Assembly (NCBI GenBank): GCA_937907525.1
Contig: CALCIB010000069.1
Coordinates: forward strand, 1-22,877
Direction: 5' to 3'
Source: an uncultured Planctomycetales bacterium
Lineage (GTDB): Bacteria > Planctomycetota > Planctomycetia > Isosphaerales > Isosphaeraceae
DNA length: 22,877 nucleotides
Under the pieces are notes generated by a model. The model saw nothing but the letters and a program-made list of their open reading frames with translations, had not been told where the DNA came from and did not search any database. Shown in pieces: positions 1 to 7,908 of this stretch. The stretch's first letter is position 1. Each line of letters starts with the position of its first letter. Both the position numbers and the translations under genes were made by a program.

Positions 1-4
1 ATCC

Positions 5-41
5 GGCCCTTCGGGCCACCTTCCCCCGCGAGGGGGGAAGG
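5..41. repeat. Tandem short palindromes (REP-like intergenic element)
   Basis: Two hairpins stand next to each other. The first pairs GGCCC (5-9) with GGGCC (13-17) across a 3-base loop. The second pairs CCTTCCCCC (19-27) with GGGGGAAGG (33-41) across a 5-base loop. They lie just downstream of the leftward CAP gene, so they could end its transcription or be one copy of an interspersed palindromic repeat. The element may continue off the left edge of the window. The pairing is seen directly; the repeat-family interpretation is inference. Confidence 0.5.
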
Positions 42-79
42 CCGTTATGCCGGCCACAAAGCCCTGATGGGACGGACTC

Positions 80-1222
80 TCAGACCGACTTGGCCTTCCA
101 GGTCGTCCAGGCGGCGAGGGCCGAGGCGGCGACGTCGGGGCCCTTCCAGTCGGCCGGGGTGAAGACGGCCATCTTGGGCGTCGGGGACGAGTCGGTCGCG
201 GTCGGGATCTTCACCGTGACGGGGGGCGCGGCGGGGGCGGAGAGGGCGGAGATGGCGGCGGATTGGACCGCGGCGGTCGGGTCGGCCTTCACCTGGTTCG
301 ACGCGACCGCGGCGGTTCGCATCCGACCGTCCCAGGGCTGACTGGTGACGAAGTCCTGGTCGACGTTCTGGTTCGAGACGGTCATGTCGACCTGCTTGAT
401 CACCACGTCGTCCTTGCTGGCGGTCAGTTTGTAGCGGCCGGGGGAGAGGGGCATCTGGTAGCCGCCGGAGCCCCACGTCCGGGTGGAGTTGGTCTGGCCG
501 GAGTCGACGTCGGTGGCGTCGATCTCGACGCCGCCCTGGCCCTCGCCCGGCGTGTAGAAGCCGTCGGCGTTCTGGTCGTCGTAGACGACGCCGACGACCT
601 GGGGGGCCGGCGAGGCGCTTCGGCCGAAGTCCTGGGTCACGACGACGGGGCCCATCTTGCCGGTGGCGTTCGCCACCCCCACGCCGACGTCGGTGAACGA
701 GTCGCCGGGGGCGACGCCGGGCTGTTGCAGGTTGCGCCGGTGGCCGGCGTCGGAGACGCCCCAGTCGTAGAGGAACGCCTGCATCGCGTTGTCCACGCTC
801 TTGGCGTAGGCGTAGGCGTTCTCGCCGGTCGACGTCGCCTTGAAGCCCGAGGACTTGATCCGGTCGTCGGGCGAGGAGCCGTCGGAGCCGGCGTGCGACT
901 GGTACTGGTTGGTCGCCATGTCGTCGCTGTGGGCCTGCGCGGCGTCGGCGAGGTCGGGGTTCCAGGCGACCGGCGGCAGGACGCGGCTGGAGGCGACGGT
1001 GGCCTTCACCGCGTCGACGTCGACCTTGTAATAATCCAGCGTCCGCTTGACTTCCGATCCGACCGTCCCCATCCACCGCGAGGCGGCCTGGGGGTTGGTC
1101 CGCGCCATGTTGATGAGCGACAGGGCGAGTTGCTGGTCGTTGCTGGGGGCGGCCGACGAGAGGAGCTGACGGTCCTCGAGGTTCTCGAAACGCAGCGATC
1201 GTCGTGACGTCGGTCGAGCCAT
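80..1222 (-). CDS. Exported CAP (SCP-like) domain protein with planctomycete N-terminal LEDR motif
   Basis: This is a 380-residue protein. The start at 1222 is chosen because GGGAGG lies just upstream of that ATG; an in-frame ATG six codons earlier (1240) has no such site. Residues 10-22 (LRFENLEDRQLLS) match the motif at the front of many planctomycete exported proteins. A CAP domain spans about 33-200, with the family's expected His98 (AHSDDM), Glu134 (GEN) and His161 (GHRRN), and a DVGVG strand near 178-182. Residues 208-285 (VGVVYDDQNADGFYTPGEGQ onward) resemble an SdrD-B or carboxypeptidase-regulatory-like beta domain. The last 95 residues are Ala/Pro/Thr-rich and of low complexity. CAP proteins are extracellular and some have protease or binding roles; the function here is unknown. 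It is transcribed divergently from the phosphohexomutase gene. Confidence 0.85.
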   Translation of the reverse strand: MARPTSRRSLRFENLEDRQLLSSAAPSNDQQLALSLINMARTNPQAASRWMGTVGSEVKRTLDYYKVDVDAVKATVASSRVLPPVAWNPDLADAAQAHSDDMATNQYQSHAGSDGSSPDDRIKSSGFKATSTGENAYAYAKSVDNAMQAFLYDWGVSDAGHRRNLQQPGVAPGDSFTDVGVGVANATGKMGPVVVTQDFGRSASPAPQVVGVVYDDQNADGFYTPGEGQGGVEIDATDVDSGQTNSTRTWGSGGYQMPLSPGRYKLTASKDDVVIKQVDMTVSNQNVDQDFVTSQPWDGRMRTAAVASNQVKADPTAAVQSAAISALSAPAAPPVTVKIPTATDSSPTPKMAVFTPADWKGPDVAASALAAWTTWKAKSV

Positions 1223-1946
1223 TCTGACCTCCCTGTCCATGGCGATCGGCGAGCCTTCTTGGCCCGTCCGTGGTCCGCGACCATCCGTATTCGTCTTATT
1301 ACATCGTGTCGCGTGACCCCGACGACTTGAGCGATTCCGCCGTTTCCAGCGGTCGTCGTCCCCGTCGCGACGAGAGGGTCATAAAGCAACGCTCGTGCCG
1401 AAGTCTCGAAACGGGCCGGCCGCGGCGCGGGGACCGGGTTCCAAATCTCGCGCCGGCGGACGGTTGCGTCGCGGCGGATCGACGTCCGATTTCCGCCGGG
1501 CCGATCCTCTCCGGGCGGCGCGGTGGTCGATCGGGGCGATCCTGTCAAGAGGAAATTACAAAACGACGCCGATTACAAGTCCGGGAAATCTCCCGCCGAG
1601 ACGTAAATTCCCGCTCAAGTTCGGAGTTGCGGCGACCGACGACGCGGCCGGCGGGCGCCGGAATTGGAACCGCCGAGACGCCGAGGACGCCGAGGAGAGA
1701 AAGACCCGGGACAAGGGATCGATCAAGGGACCGATCCGTCCGCCGGCCTGATCCCTGCTTGATTCCTTCCTCTCGGCGTCCTCGGCGTCTCGGCGGTTCC
1801 TTGAATCGATCGTATGGGACGATGCCGGCCGTCGACGACTCGCGACTCGCCGTTCGCTTGTCCGATCGACGGTCGGCGATTAGCCTGGAACGTGACCGTC
1901 CGGGCGCGCCGCGCCCTGGAGACCGCACCCGCTGGAGCTTGCCCAG
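1223..1946. other. Divergent intergenic region
   Basis: These 724 bases separate the leftward CAP gene from the rightward phosphohexomutase gene and presumably hold both promoters. The only clear structure is the long inverted repeat at 1666-1800. Two A/T-richer patches stand out from the GC-rich background, at about 1285-1310 and 1549-1610. A TTGACA hexamer reads leftward at 1548-1543, but no matching -10 box lies at a normal distance. The open frames here look like chance products of high GC. I see no RNA gene. Confidence 0.6.
1666..1800. repeat. Long inverted-repeat element with perfect 29-bp arms and 9-bp internal periodicity
   Basis: Positions 1666-1694 are the exact reverse complement of 1772-1800. 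Each arm is built from 9-base units of the type CGCCGAGGA. The inner part pairs partially as well: GGGATC (1715-1720) with GATCCC (1750-1755), and ATCAAG (1722-1727) with CTTGAT (1758-1763). The element could fold as one long hairpin about 147 bases upstream of the phosphohexomutase start. Arms made of this kind of periodic unit are reminiscent of short interspersed repeats found between genes in many bacterial genomes. There is no coding capacity, so if it is mobile it would be non-autonomous. Confidence 0.75.
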
Positions 1947-3773
1947 ATGATCACCGTGGACGTCGCGCTGGCGAGGATCGACGAGGCCGAGAAGGGGGAC
2001 GGGCTGTCGGCGACGGCCGCCGCCGGGATCCGAAGGTGGTTGGACGAGCCGCCGTTCGCCCGCTATCGCGAGACGCTCCTCGGCGAGATCGAGGCCGGTC
2101 GTTGGAAGCAACTCGACGACGCCTTCTACGCCGTCCTGGAGTTCGGCACCGGCGGCCGCCGCGGGACCATGTATCCCGTCGGCACCAACGTCCTGAACGA
2201 GCGCACCATGGCCGAGAGCGCTCGCGGCCTCGCCGATTACGTCCTGGAGAAGAAGGGCGCGGGCGCGGCTCGCTCCTGCGTGATCGCCCGCGACACCCGC
2301 CACAACTCGCCCGAGTTCGCCGAGCTGTGCGCGCGGGTGCTGGCCGCGGCCGGGTTCAAGGTCTTCCTGTTCGCCGAGGCCCGCTCCACCCCCCTGCTCT
2401 CCTTCGCCACCAGGCATTTGAAGTGCGACGCCGGGATCATGATCACGGCGTCGCACAACGCCCCCTCGGACAACGGCTTCAAGTGCTACAACGACGCCGG
2501 CGGCCAGGTCGTCCCCCCCGACGACGCCGGCATCATCGCTTGCGTCAAGGCCGCCTCCGACCGCGACATCCCCGAGAAGCCGATGGCCGACGCCCTGGCC
2601 GACGGCTCGATCGTCCACGTCGGCGCCGAGGTCGACGACGCCTACGTCGCCGCCGCCGTCGGCGAGTCGGTCGCCCACGCGCGAGGGATCTCCATCGTCT
2701 ACACCCCGCTGCACGGCGTCGGCGAGACCTCGGTCGCCGCGGCGCTTCGGGCCGACGGCTTCCTGGACGTCAACGTCCTGGCCTCGCAACGGACCCAGGA
2801 CGGCGACTTCCCCAACGTCCCCGGCCACGTCTCCAACCCCGAGTATCCCGCCGTCCTCCAGGCCGCCATCGACGAGGCTCGAAAGACCAGGGCCGACCTG
2901 GTGCTGGCCAGCGACCCGGACGCCGACCGCATCGGCGTCGGCCTGCCGGTCAAGGGCGACCCCGCCGGCGAGTGGACCACGCTCGACGGCAACCAGATCG
3001 GCGTCTTGCTGGCCGCCTTCGTCATGAAGCAGACCGCCGACCGCGGCCGGCTCCGCCCCGACCACTACGTCCTGACGACCCTGGTCTCCACCGCCATGGC
3101 TCGCGCCCTGGCCCGCCGCGAGGGGATCCGAACCGAGGACGACCTCTTGGTCGGCTTCAAGTGGATCGCCCAGCGGATCGACCGCGAGGGGCCCGCCGGC
3201 TTCCTGCTGGGCTTCGAGGAGTCGCACGGCTACCTCAAGGGGACCTACGCCCGCGACAAGGACGCGGCCGTCGCCGCCATGCTCTTCGCCGAGCTGGCCG
3301 CCACCTGCAAGGACCGCCGCCAGACCGTCCTGGAATATCTCGACGACCTGTACATCGACGTCGGCCATTACGGCCAACTCCTCATCAACAAGACCTACAA
3401 GGGTCGCGAGGGGCTCGGCACGATCCGCGCGATCATGGCGAAGCTCCGCGCCAACCCGCCCAGGGCCGTCGCCGGCCTGGCCGTCACCCAGGCCCACGAC
3501 TACAAGACCCACGAGATCCGCGACCTGACCGGCGGCGCCGCGCCCCAGCCCCTGCCGGAGCCCTCCGGCGACATGCTCATCTTTCACACCGAGCGCGAGG
3601 GGGTCCGCTTCGCCGCCCGACCGTCGGGGACCGAGCCGAAGATCAAGTTCTACCTCTTCGCCCGTTCGGCCGTCGCCGGCCCCGACGCCCTGGCCGCGGC
3701 CAAGGCCAAGACCTCGGGAGTCCTTGACCAAATGACCGCGGACATCGAAAAATATCTTGAGGAAGTCGATTGA
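1947..3773 (+). CDS. Phosphoglucomutase/phosphomannomutase (alpha-D-phosphohexomutase family)
   Basis: This cytosolic enzyme family interconverts hexose 1- and 6-phosphates using a phosphoserine and Mg2+. The 608-residue protein shows all four family signatures: the active-site loop TASHNAPSDNGFK with Ser169, the metal loop SDPDADR (322-328), the sugar-specificity loop GFEESHG (422-428) and the phosphate loop RPSGTEPK (558-565). An N-terminal FGTGGRRG segment (66-73) is also typical. The GEESHG-type sugar loop and the length fit the larger PGM/PMM group; whether glucose or mannose is preferred cannot be read with certainty. The ATG at 1947 follows GGAG with a 10-base gap. It is the first of several rightward genes, with UvrC 63 bases downstream. 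It probably supplies activated sugars for polysaccharide or glycogen metabolism. Confidence 0.93.
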   Translation: MITVDVALARIDEAEKGDGLSATAAAGIRRWLDEPPFARYRETLLGEIEAGRWKQLDDAFYAVLEFGTGGRRGTMYPVGTNVLNERTMAESARGLADYVLEKKGAGAARSCVIARDTRHNSPEFAELCARVLAAAGFKVFLFAEARSTPLLSFATRHLKCDAGIMITASHNAPSDNGFKCYNDAGGQVVPPDDAGIIACVKAASDRDIPEKPMADALADGSIVHVGAEVDDAYVAAAVGESVAHARGISIVYTPLHGVGETSVAAALRADGFLDVNVLASQRTQDGDFPNVPGHVSNPEYPAVLQAAIDEARKTRADLVLASDPDADRIGVGLPVKGDPAGEWTTLDGNQIGVLLAAFVMKQTADRGRLRPDHYVLTTLVSTAMARALARREGIRTEDDLLVGFKWIAQRIDREGPAGFLLGFEESHGYLKGTYARDKDAAVAAMLFAELAATCKDRRQTVLEYLDDLYIDVGHYGQLLINKTYKGREGLGTIRAIMAKLRANPPRAVAGLAVTQAHDYKTHEIRDLTGGAAPQPLPEPSGDMLIFHTEREGVRFAARPSGTEPKIKFYLFARSAVAGPDALAAAKAKTSGVLDQMTADIEKYLEEVD

Positions 3774-3836
3774 CCCGACCGCCCCGCGAGCGACCCGGCG
3801 GATCGGCCGGATCGTTCGCGTCGCGGCGGAGGCCCC

Positions 3837-5186
3837 ATGTCCGATCCCAAGACCCAGCCCGTCCCCGAGACCCAGGCCGCCCTCCCCCCCGCGGAGAAGG
3901 TCCGCAAGTTCCCGACCACGCCCGGCGTCTACCTCATGAAGGACGCCCAGGGCCGCGTCGTCTACATCGGCAAGGCCAAGAACCTCCGCGCCCGCGCCGG
4001 TTCCTATTTCCACAAGGCCGCCGGGAACGACAAGCGCATCCTCGACTGGATCGGCGAGGTGGTCGACGTCGACTGCCTCCCCGCCGACAGCGAGGTCGAC
4101 GCCCTCCTGATGGAGGCGCGGCTGATCAAGGACATCCAGCCCCGCCACAACCGCGACCTGAAGGACGACAAGTCCTTCCCCTACCTTCAGATCACCGTCG
4201 GCGAGGACTTCCCCCGCGTCAACTTCACCCGTACTCCCTTAAGCTCCGGCGTGAAGCTCTACGGCCCCTTCCCCCGCGCCAAGAGCCTCCGAGGCGCGAT
4301 CCAGGTCTTGCAGCGGATCTTCAAGTTCCGCACCTGCTCGCTGGACATCCACGAGGACGACCCCCGCTGGCGCTGGTTCCGCCCCTGCCTCCTGGCGTCG
4401 ATCGACCAGTGCTCCGCCCCCTGCAACCTCCGGGTCTCCCGCGAGGAGTACCGCCGCGGCATCCACCGCCTGCGGCTGTTCCTCGACGGCAAGAAGGACG
4501 CGCTGTTCAAGGAACTCGACGAGGAGATGCGGGAGGCGTCGAAGGCCCTCCAGTTCGAGAAGGCCGCGCGGATCCGCGACGAGATCAAGGCGCTTCAGAC
4601 CCTCAACCTCCGCGGCGACCTGGCCAAGCACGCCCAGCCGGAAGTCTTCTTCGTCGACCCCCGACGCGGGCTTAAGGGGCTCAAGAAGGTGCTCCACCTG
4701 GAATCGACGCCGCGGACCATCGACGGCGTGGACATCGCGCACCTGGGGGGGAACGAGACGGTGGGCTCGCTGGTGACGTTCGTCGACGGCCTGCCGTTCA
4801 AGCCCGGCTACCGCCGCTACCGGATCAAAAGCGTCCAGGGCGTGGACGACTTCGCCTCGATCCGCGAGGTCGTCTCGCGCCGCATCGACGGCCTGCGCGA
4901 GCGCGACGAACCCTTCCCCGACATATTCCTGATCGATGGCGGCAAGGGCCAGCTCCATGCCGCGCTCGACGCCTTCGAGGCCAAGGGGGTCCGACCGCCG
5001 ACGTTGATCTCGCTGGCGAAGCGCGAGGAGGAGATCTACGTCCCCGGCCGCTCCGACCCCATCGTCCCGCAACGCCGCGCCTACTCCCTGCGCCTGCTGC
5101 AATACGTCCGCGACGAGGCCCACCGCTTCGCCCAGCACTACCACCACCTGCTCCGCAAGAAGCGCGTCCTGGGCGAGGACGAGTGA
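3837..5186 (+). CDS. uvrC: Compact UvrC-like excinuclease subunit lacking the C-terminal helix-hairpin-helix region
   Basis: UvrC makes both incisions beside DNA lesions in nucleotide excision repair. The 449-residue protein carries a GIY-YIG nuclease domain (GVY 30-32, YIG 43-45, Arg51, Glu93), the four-cysteine cluster (Cys167, 184, 192, 196) that binds iron-sulfur in studied UvrC proteins, a UvrB-binding UVR motif (about 221-255), and an RNase H-like domain with Asp299 (DGVDIAHLGG), Asp367 (LIDGGKGQL) and His429 (RDEAHRFA). It is about 160 residues shorter than E. coli UvrC. The stretch between UVR and RNase H parts is only about 40 residues, and the chain ends at LLRKKRVLGEDE, just where the tandem HhH domain would begin. 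The short downstream gap shows no HhH remnant, so this is not an obvious frameshift. GGAGG lies 5 bases before the ATG. Confidence 0.9.
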   Translation: MSDPKTQPVPETQAALPPAEKVRKFPTTPGVYLMKDAQGRVVYIGKAKNLRARAGSYFHKAAGNDKRILDWIGEVVDVDCLPADSEVDALLMEARLIKDIQPRHNRDLKDDKSFPYLQITVGEDFPRVNFTRTPLSSGVKLYGPFPRAKSLRGAIQVLQRIFKFRTCSLDIHEDDPRWRWFRPCLLASIDQCSAPCNLRVSREEYRRGIHRLRLFLDGKKDALFKELDEEMREASKALQFEKAARIRDEIKALQTLNLRGDLAKHAQPEVFFVDPRRGLKGLKKVLHLESTPRTIDGVDIAHLGGNETVGSLVTFVDGLPFKPGYRRYRIKSVQGVDDFASIREVVSRRIDGLRERDEPFPDIFLIDGGKGQLHAALDAFEAKGVRPPTLISLAKREEEIYVPGRSDPIVPQRRAYSLRLLQYVRDEAHRFAQHYHHLLRKKRVLGEDE

Positions 5187-5265
5187 CCAGGGCCGGCCAC
5201 GAACCGCCGCGGCGAGGCGCGTCCGGAGGCGGGCGGGTGGCGTGAATGATCGATGGATTTAAATC

Positions 5266-5808
5266 ATGAACAATCGCCTCATCACCGTCAGTAAATACCT
5301 GGCCAAGCACCTGCGTCACGCGCCTGGGGAGATCGGGCTGACGTTGCGACCCGGCGGATGGGTCGGCGTGGACGACCTGCTCGCCGCGACGAATCGGCAC
5401 GGGTTCGCGATCACCTTCGACGAACTGGTCGAGTGCGTCGAGACCAACGACAAGCGGCGGTTCGCCTTCGACGTCTCGGGCGAAGCCATCCGCGCCAACC
5501 AGGGGCACAGCGTCGCGGTGGACCTCCAGCTTGAGGAGCGCGAGCCGCCGGAGACGCTCTTCCACGGCACGGTGGAACGGTTCATGGCGTCGATCCTGGA
5601 ACACGGCCTCACCCGCGGGAAGCGCCACCACGTCCACCTCTCCGGCGACGTGGAGACCGCCCGCAAGGTCGGCGCGCGGCGGGGTAAGCCGATCGTCCTG
5701 ATCGTCGCCGCCGCTCGGATGCGCCGCGACGGCCGCGCCTTCCTCCTCTCCACCAACGGCGTCTGGCTCACCGACGCCGTGCCGCCGGGATACCTGTCGA
5801 GAGCTTGA
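5266..5808 (+). CDS. kptA: RNA 2'-phosphotransferase (KptA/Tpt1 family)
   Basis: KptA/Tpt1 removes an internal RNA 2'-phosphate by transferring it to NAD+, releasing ADP-ribose 1",2"-cyclic phosphate. The 180-residue length is normal for the family. Visible signatures are KYLAKHLRHAP near the start with Arg17-His18, IRANQGHS (75-82), LFHGT (98-102), HHVHLS (121-126) and the ARKVGARRGKPIVL segment (132-145) with conserved arginines, matching the Arg-His-Arg-Arg active site. In eukaryotes it finishes tRNA splicing; bacterial hosts generally lack that ligation route, so the native substrate is unclear. It starts 79 bases after UvrC. A perfect palindrome GATTTAAATC (5256-5265) abuts the ATG and there is no strong Shine-Dalgarno site. 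Confidence 0.93.
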   Translation: MNNRLITVSKYLAKHLRHAPGEIGLTLRPGGWVGVDDLLAATNRHGFAITFDELVECVETNDKRRFAFDVSGEAIRANQGHSVAVDLQLEEREPPETLFHGTVERFMASILEHGLTRGKRHHVHLSGDVETARKVGARRGKPIVLIVAAARMRRDGRAFLLSTNGVWLTDAVPPGYLSRA

Positions 5809-5900
5809 AAGACCGCCCCGCGCCGGACGTGAAGAAAATTTCAGAAGCGACGCTCCACCTCGATTCCGCCCGCGTATCAAGGAAGTGCGGGACGCGCGGA

Positions 5901-5921
5901 GTGGTCGTTTGGAACGATCAC
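5901..5921. promoter_or_regulatory. Imperfect 9-bp palindrome upstream of the Gly/Met/His-rich gene
   Basis: GTGGTCGTT (5901-5909) and AACGATCAC (5913-5921) are inverted with one mismatch around a 3-base centre, 36 bases upstream of the start codon at 5958. It could be an operator or an mRNA hairpin. Nothing else supports the assignment. Confidence 0.25.
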
Positions 5922-5957
5922 GAGGCGGCCCGGCCTACTCGAAAGCGGGAGACGACG

Positions 5958-6557
5958 ATGATTCACCACGTTCGCGGCGTCCCATGGATGGCGTGGCTGG
6001 CGGCCCTCGCGTTCACGTTCGCGGCCCCCCTGACGGCCTTCGCGCAGGGCGGCGGAGGTGGAGGCGGCGGCGGCATGGGCGGCGGCGGCATGGGTGGTGG
6101 CCACATGGGCGGCATGGGAGGCGGATTCGGCGGCGGCCACATGGGCGGTGGCATGGGCATGGGCCACATGGGCGGCGGCATGGGCCACATGGGCGGCGGC
6201 ATGGGCATGGGCGGGTTCCCCGGCGGCTACGGCGGCTACGGCGGCGTGGGGTTCCTCGGCTTCGGGCCGTTCGGCGGCCTCGGCTACGGCCCGTCCGCTG
6301 GGCTTGGCTACGGGGCGCTCGGCGGCCTCGGCTTCGGGCCGTTCGGCGGCGGCTACGGTGCCGGCTTCAACTCCGGCTATGCGTCGCCGACCTACTACTC
6401 CAGCGGCTACTCCTCCGCGCCCGTGACGACCACGACGCCGACGAGCTTCGCGCCCTACCCCACGAACCAGTCTTACGAGCCGGGCGACGGCTACCGCTAC
6501 CAGCTCTACTACGACGTCGGCACCGCCCGGTACTACTACTACCCGGTCGCGCGCTGA
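5958..6557 (+). CDS. Exported Gly/Met/His-rich low-complexity protein
   Basis: The 199-residue protein has a good signal peptide (MIHHVRG, then a hydrophobic run about 10-27, with likely cleavage after AFA before QGG). The ATG at 5958 is preferred because GGGAGA lies 4 bases upstream; the frame stays open upstream but looks non-coding. After the signal come a glycine tract and repeats of the type HMGGGMGMG across about residues 38-87. A Gly/Phe/Tyr/Leu segment with FGPFGG and GLGYG repeats follows, then a Tyr/Ser/Thr-rich C-terminus ending in YYYYPVAR. Regular Met and His within Gly suggest soft-metal binding or a surface or structural role, but this is inference. I do not recognise a named family. 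Confidence 0.75.
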   Translation: MIHHVRGVPWMAWLAALAFTFAAPLTAFAQGGGGGGGGGMGGGGMGGGHMGGMGGGFGGGHMGGGMGMGHMGGGMGHMGGGMGMGGFPGGYGGYGGVGFLGFGPFGGLGYGPSAGLGYGALGGLGFGPFGGGYGAGFNSGYASPTYYSSGYSSAPVTTTTPTSFAPYPTNQSYEPGDGYRYQLYYDVGTARYYYYPVAR

Positions 6558-6747
6558 GGACGCGCCCAGCCGGTCCCTCGCGCCGGAATCGATCCGATCG
6601 CGATTCGGGAATCGGCGAGGAATCGGGAATGTCATCGGGCCGGAGGCTTGCGATCGCTCGCATCATCCGATACCTAATGATACGTCATCGCCCGCGCTCT
6701 CGCGCTTCCTCCGACCGGATCGCGAACCCGTTCGCTTGAGGACGTCC

Positions 6748-7908
6748 ATGATCCGCCGCCACTGGCTCCGCCTGCTGGCCTCGGCCGCCGCCCTTCGGCT
6801 CGTCCCCAGCGCTTCGGCGTTCGTCCAGGCCGGTCCCGAAGCGGCCGACGTCTACCGCCGCGCCTTCGCCTGGTCGCGCTCCGTCGACGCGGAATGGTCC
6901 GCCGTCCGCGAGGCGCTCCGGGCCGACGAGCTTCCCCCCGCGCAAGTCCGCCATTGGCTCAAGGCGGCCCGCCCCGCGCTCGCCGAACTTCGCGAGGCGG
7001 CGACGATCGACGCCTGCCGTTGGGGCGACGAGGCGATGACCTCCGAAGATCTCGGACGCGATCGGTTCGACGCATCTCACCACCACCTGATCAACCTGGC
7101 TCGCCTCTCGGCCATTCGCAAGGCCGAGGCCGGCCGCTTCGAGGGGGCGCTCGACGACGCCTTCGCCGCGCTGACGCTCGCGCGTCGGATCGGCGACGAC
7201 GGCCCGCTGATCGCCCGGTTGTTCCAGTGCGGCGGCGAGATCGCGACCCATCGGACCCTGGGCCGCGTCCTGCCGCTTCTCGATCGCCCGGCGCTCGGTT
7301 CGCTCTTGAAGCGTCTCGACGCCGCGCCGCCCCCCGCGCCGGCCTCGGCGACGATCGGGCCGGAGTCGCGGTTCATCCTCAATACGCTTCGCGCCCACCT
7401 GGCGACGATGGGCGACCGGCTCTCGGACGAGGATTGGACCCGGCTGGACCTTGAGGAAGAGGCCCCGGCCCTCAAGCGACTGACCGGCGGCGAGCGCGCG
7501 CGGCTGCTCGCGCGTCTCGACGCCTCCGCGCCGGCGTTCGCGGAACTGGGACGCCGATTGGACCTTCCCCGCGACCGTCGCGACGCGGCCCTCGACGATT
7601 TCGCCGCCACGCGCCGCGAGACCGACCCCATCGCCGCCGGGCTCGTCGAGCCCTCGCGAGCGTTCCCGAACGCGATCGAACGAGCGCGGTTCACGGCCGA
7701 GACGCTTCGCGCGGGCCTCGTCCTGGTCCGCGACGGCGAGGACGGCTTCCAGGCCCTCCGCGACCCCTTCGGCGCCGGCCCGTTCGGGCTGGAACGCCGC
7801 GGCGACGGCTGGTGGATCCTTTCGGCCCTACCCGACGGCGAGGCCCCGACCAGCGCGTTCGCGATCGGCCGCCCGAGCCCTCGTAGGCCGTCGCGCTTAA
7901 GAGCGTAG
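6748..7908 (+). CDS. Exported protein of unknown function
   Basis: This 386-residue protein begins with a signal peptide (MIRRHWLRLLASAAALRLVP, likely cleaved after SASA). The ATG at 6748 has GAGG 6 bases upstream; the TTG at 6736 in the same frame is less likely. The body is alpha-helical and Ala/Arg/Leu-rich. Residues about 110-190 (LSAIRKAEAGRFEGALDDAF onward) look like helical repeats and may be TPR-like. The C-terminal part (GDGWWILSALPDGEAPTS) looks like a small beta domain. I do not recognise the family. The last eight or so codons and the stop lie in the left arm of the palindromic element at 7886-8016, so the present C-terminus may have been formed by that element. Confidence 0.7.
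   Translation: MIRRHWLRLLASAAALRLVPSASAFVQAGPEAADVYRRAFAWSRSVDAEWSAVREALRADELPPAQVRHWLKAARPALAELREAATIDACRWGDEAMTSEDLGRDRFDASHHHLINLARLSAIRKAEAGRFEGALDDAFAALTLARRIGDDGPLIARLFQCGGEIATHRTLGRVLPLLDRPALGSLLKRLDAAPPPAPASATIGPESRFILNTLRAHLATMGDRLSDEDWTRLDLEEEAPALKRLTGGERARLLARLDASAPAFAELGRRLDLPRDRRDAALDDFAATRRETDPIAAGLVEPSRAFPNAIERARFTAETLRAGLVLVRDGEDGFQALRDPFGAGPFGLERRGDGWWILSALPDGEAPTSAFAIGRPSPRRPSRLRA

Noticed and set aside
1006..1548. Leftward frame covering the CAP gene start and the intergenic region
   Set aside because: Its Arg/Ser/Pro-rich product lacks similarity to anything, and it overlaps the well-supported CAP gene in another frame.
1545..4148. Open frame of 867 codons on the - strand
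   Set aside because: It is antisense to the phosphohexomutase and the start of uvrC, runs through the intergenic inverted repeat and has no recognisable domain.
5187..5265. Possible remnant of the missing UvrC HhH domain
   Set aside because: The 79 bases are too short, and no frame shows an HhH motif such as IPGIG.
6058..6210. Repetitive GGC-rich stretch considered as a CRISPR or minisatellite
   Set aside because: Units are short and irregular, contain no spacers and are explained by the Gly/Met/His codons of an exported protein.
6558..6747. Repeated GGAATCG words (6585-6629) with a small CGATTC/GAATCG hairpin at 6601-6614
   Set aside because: The words are short, unevenly spaced and built from a common GATC/GAATC vocabulary; no function can be supported.
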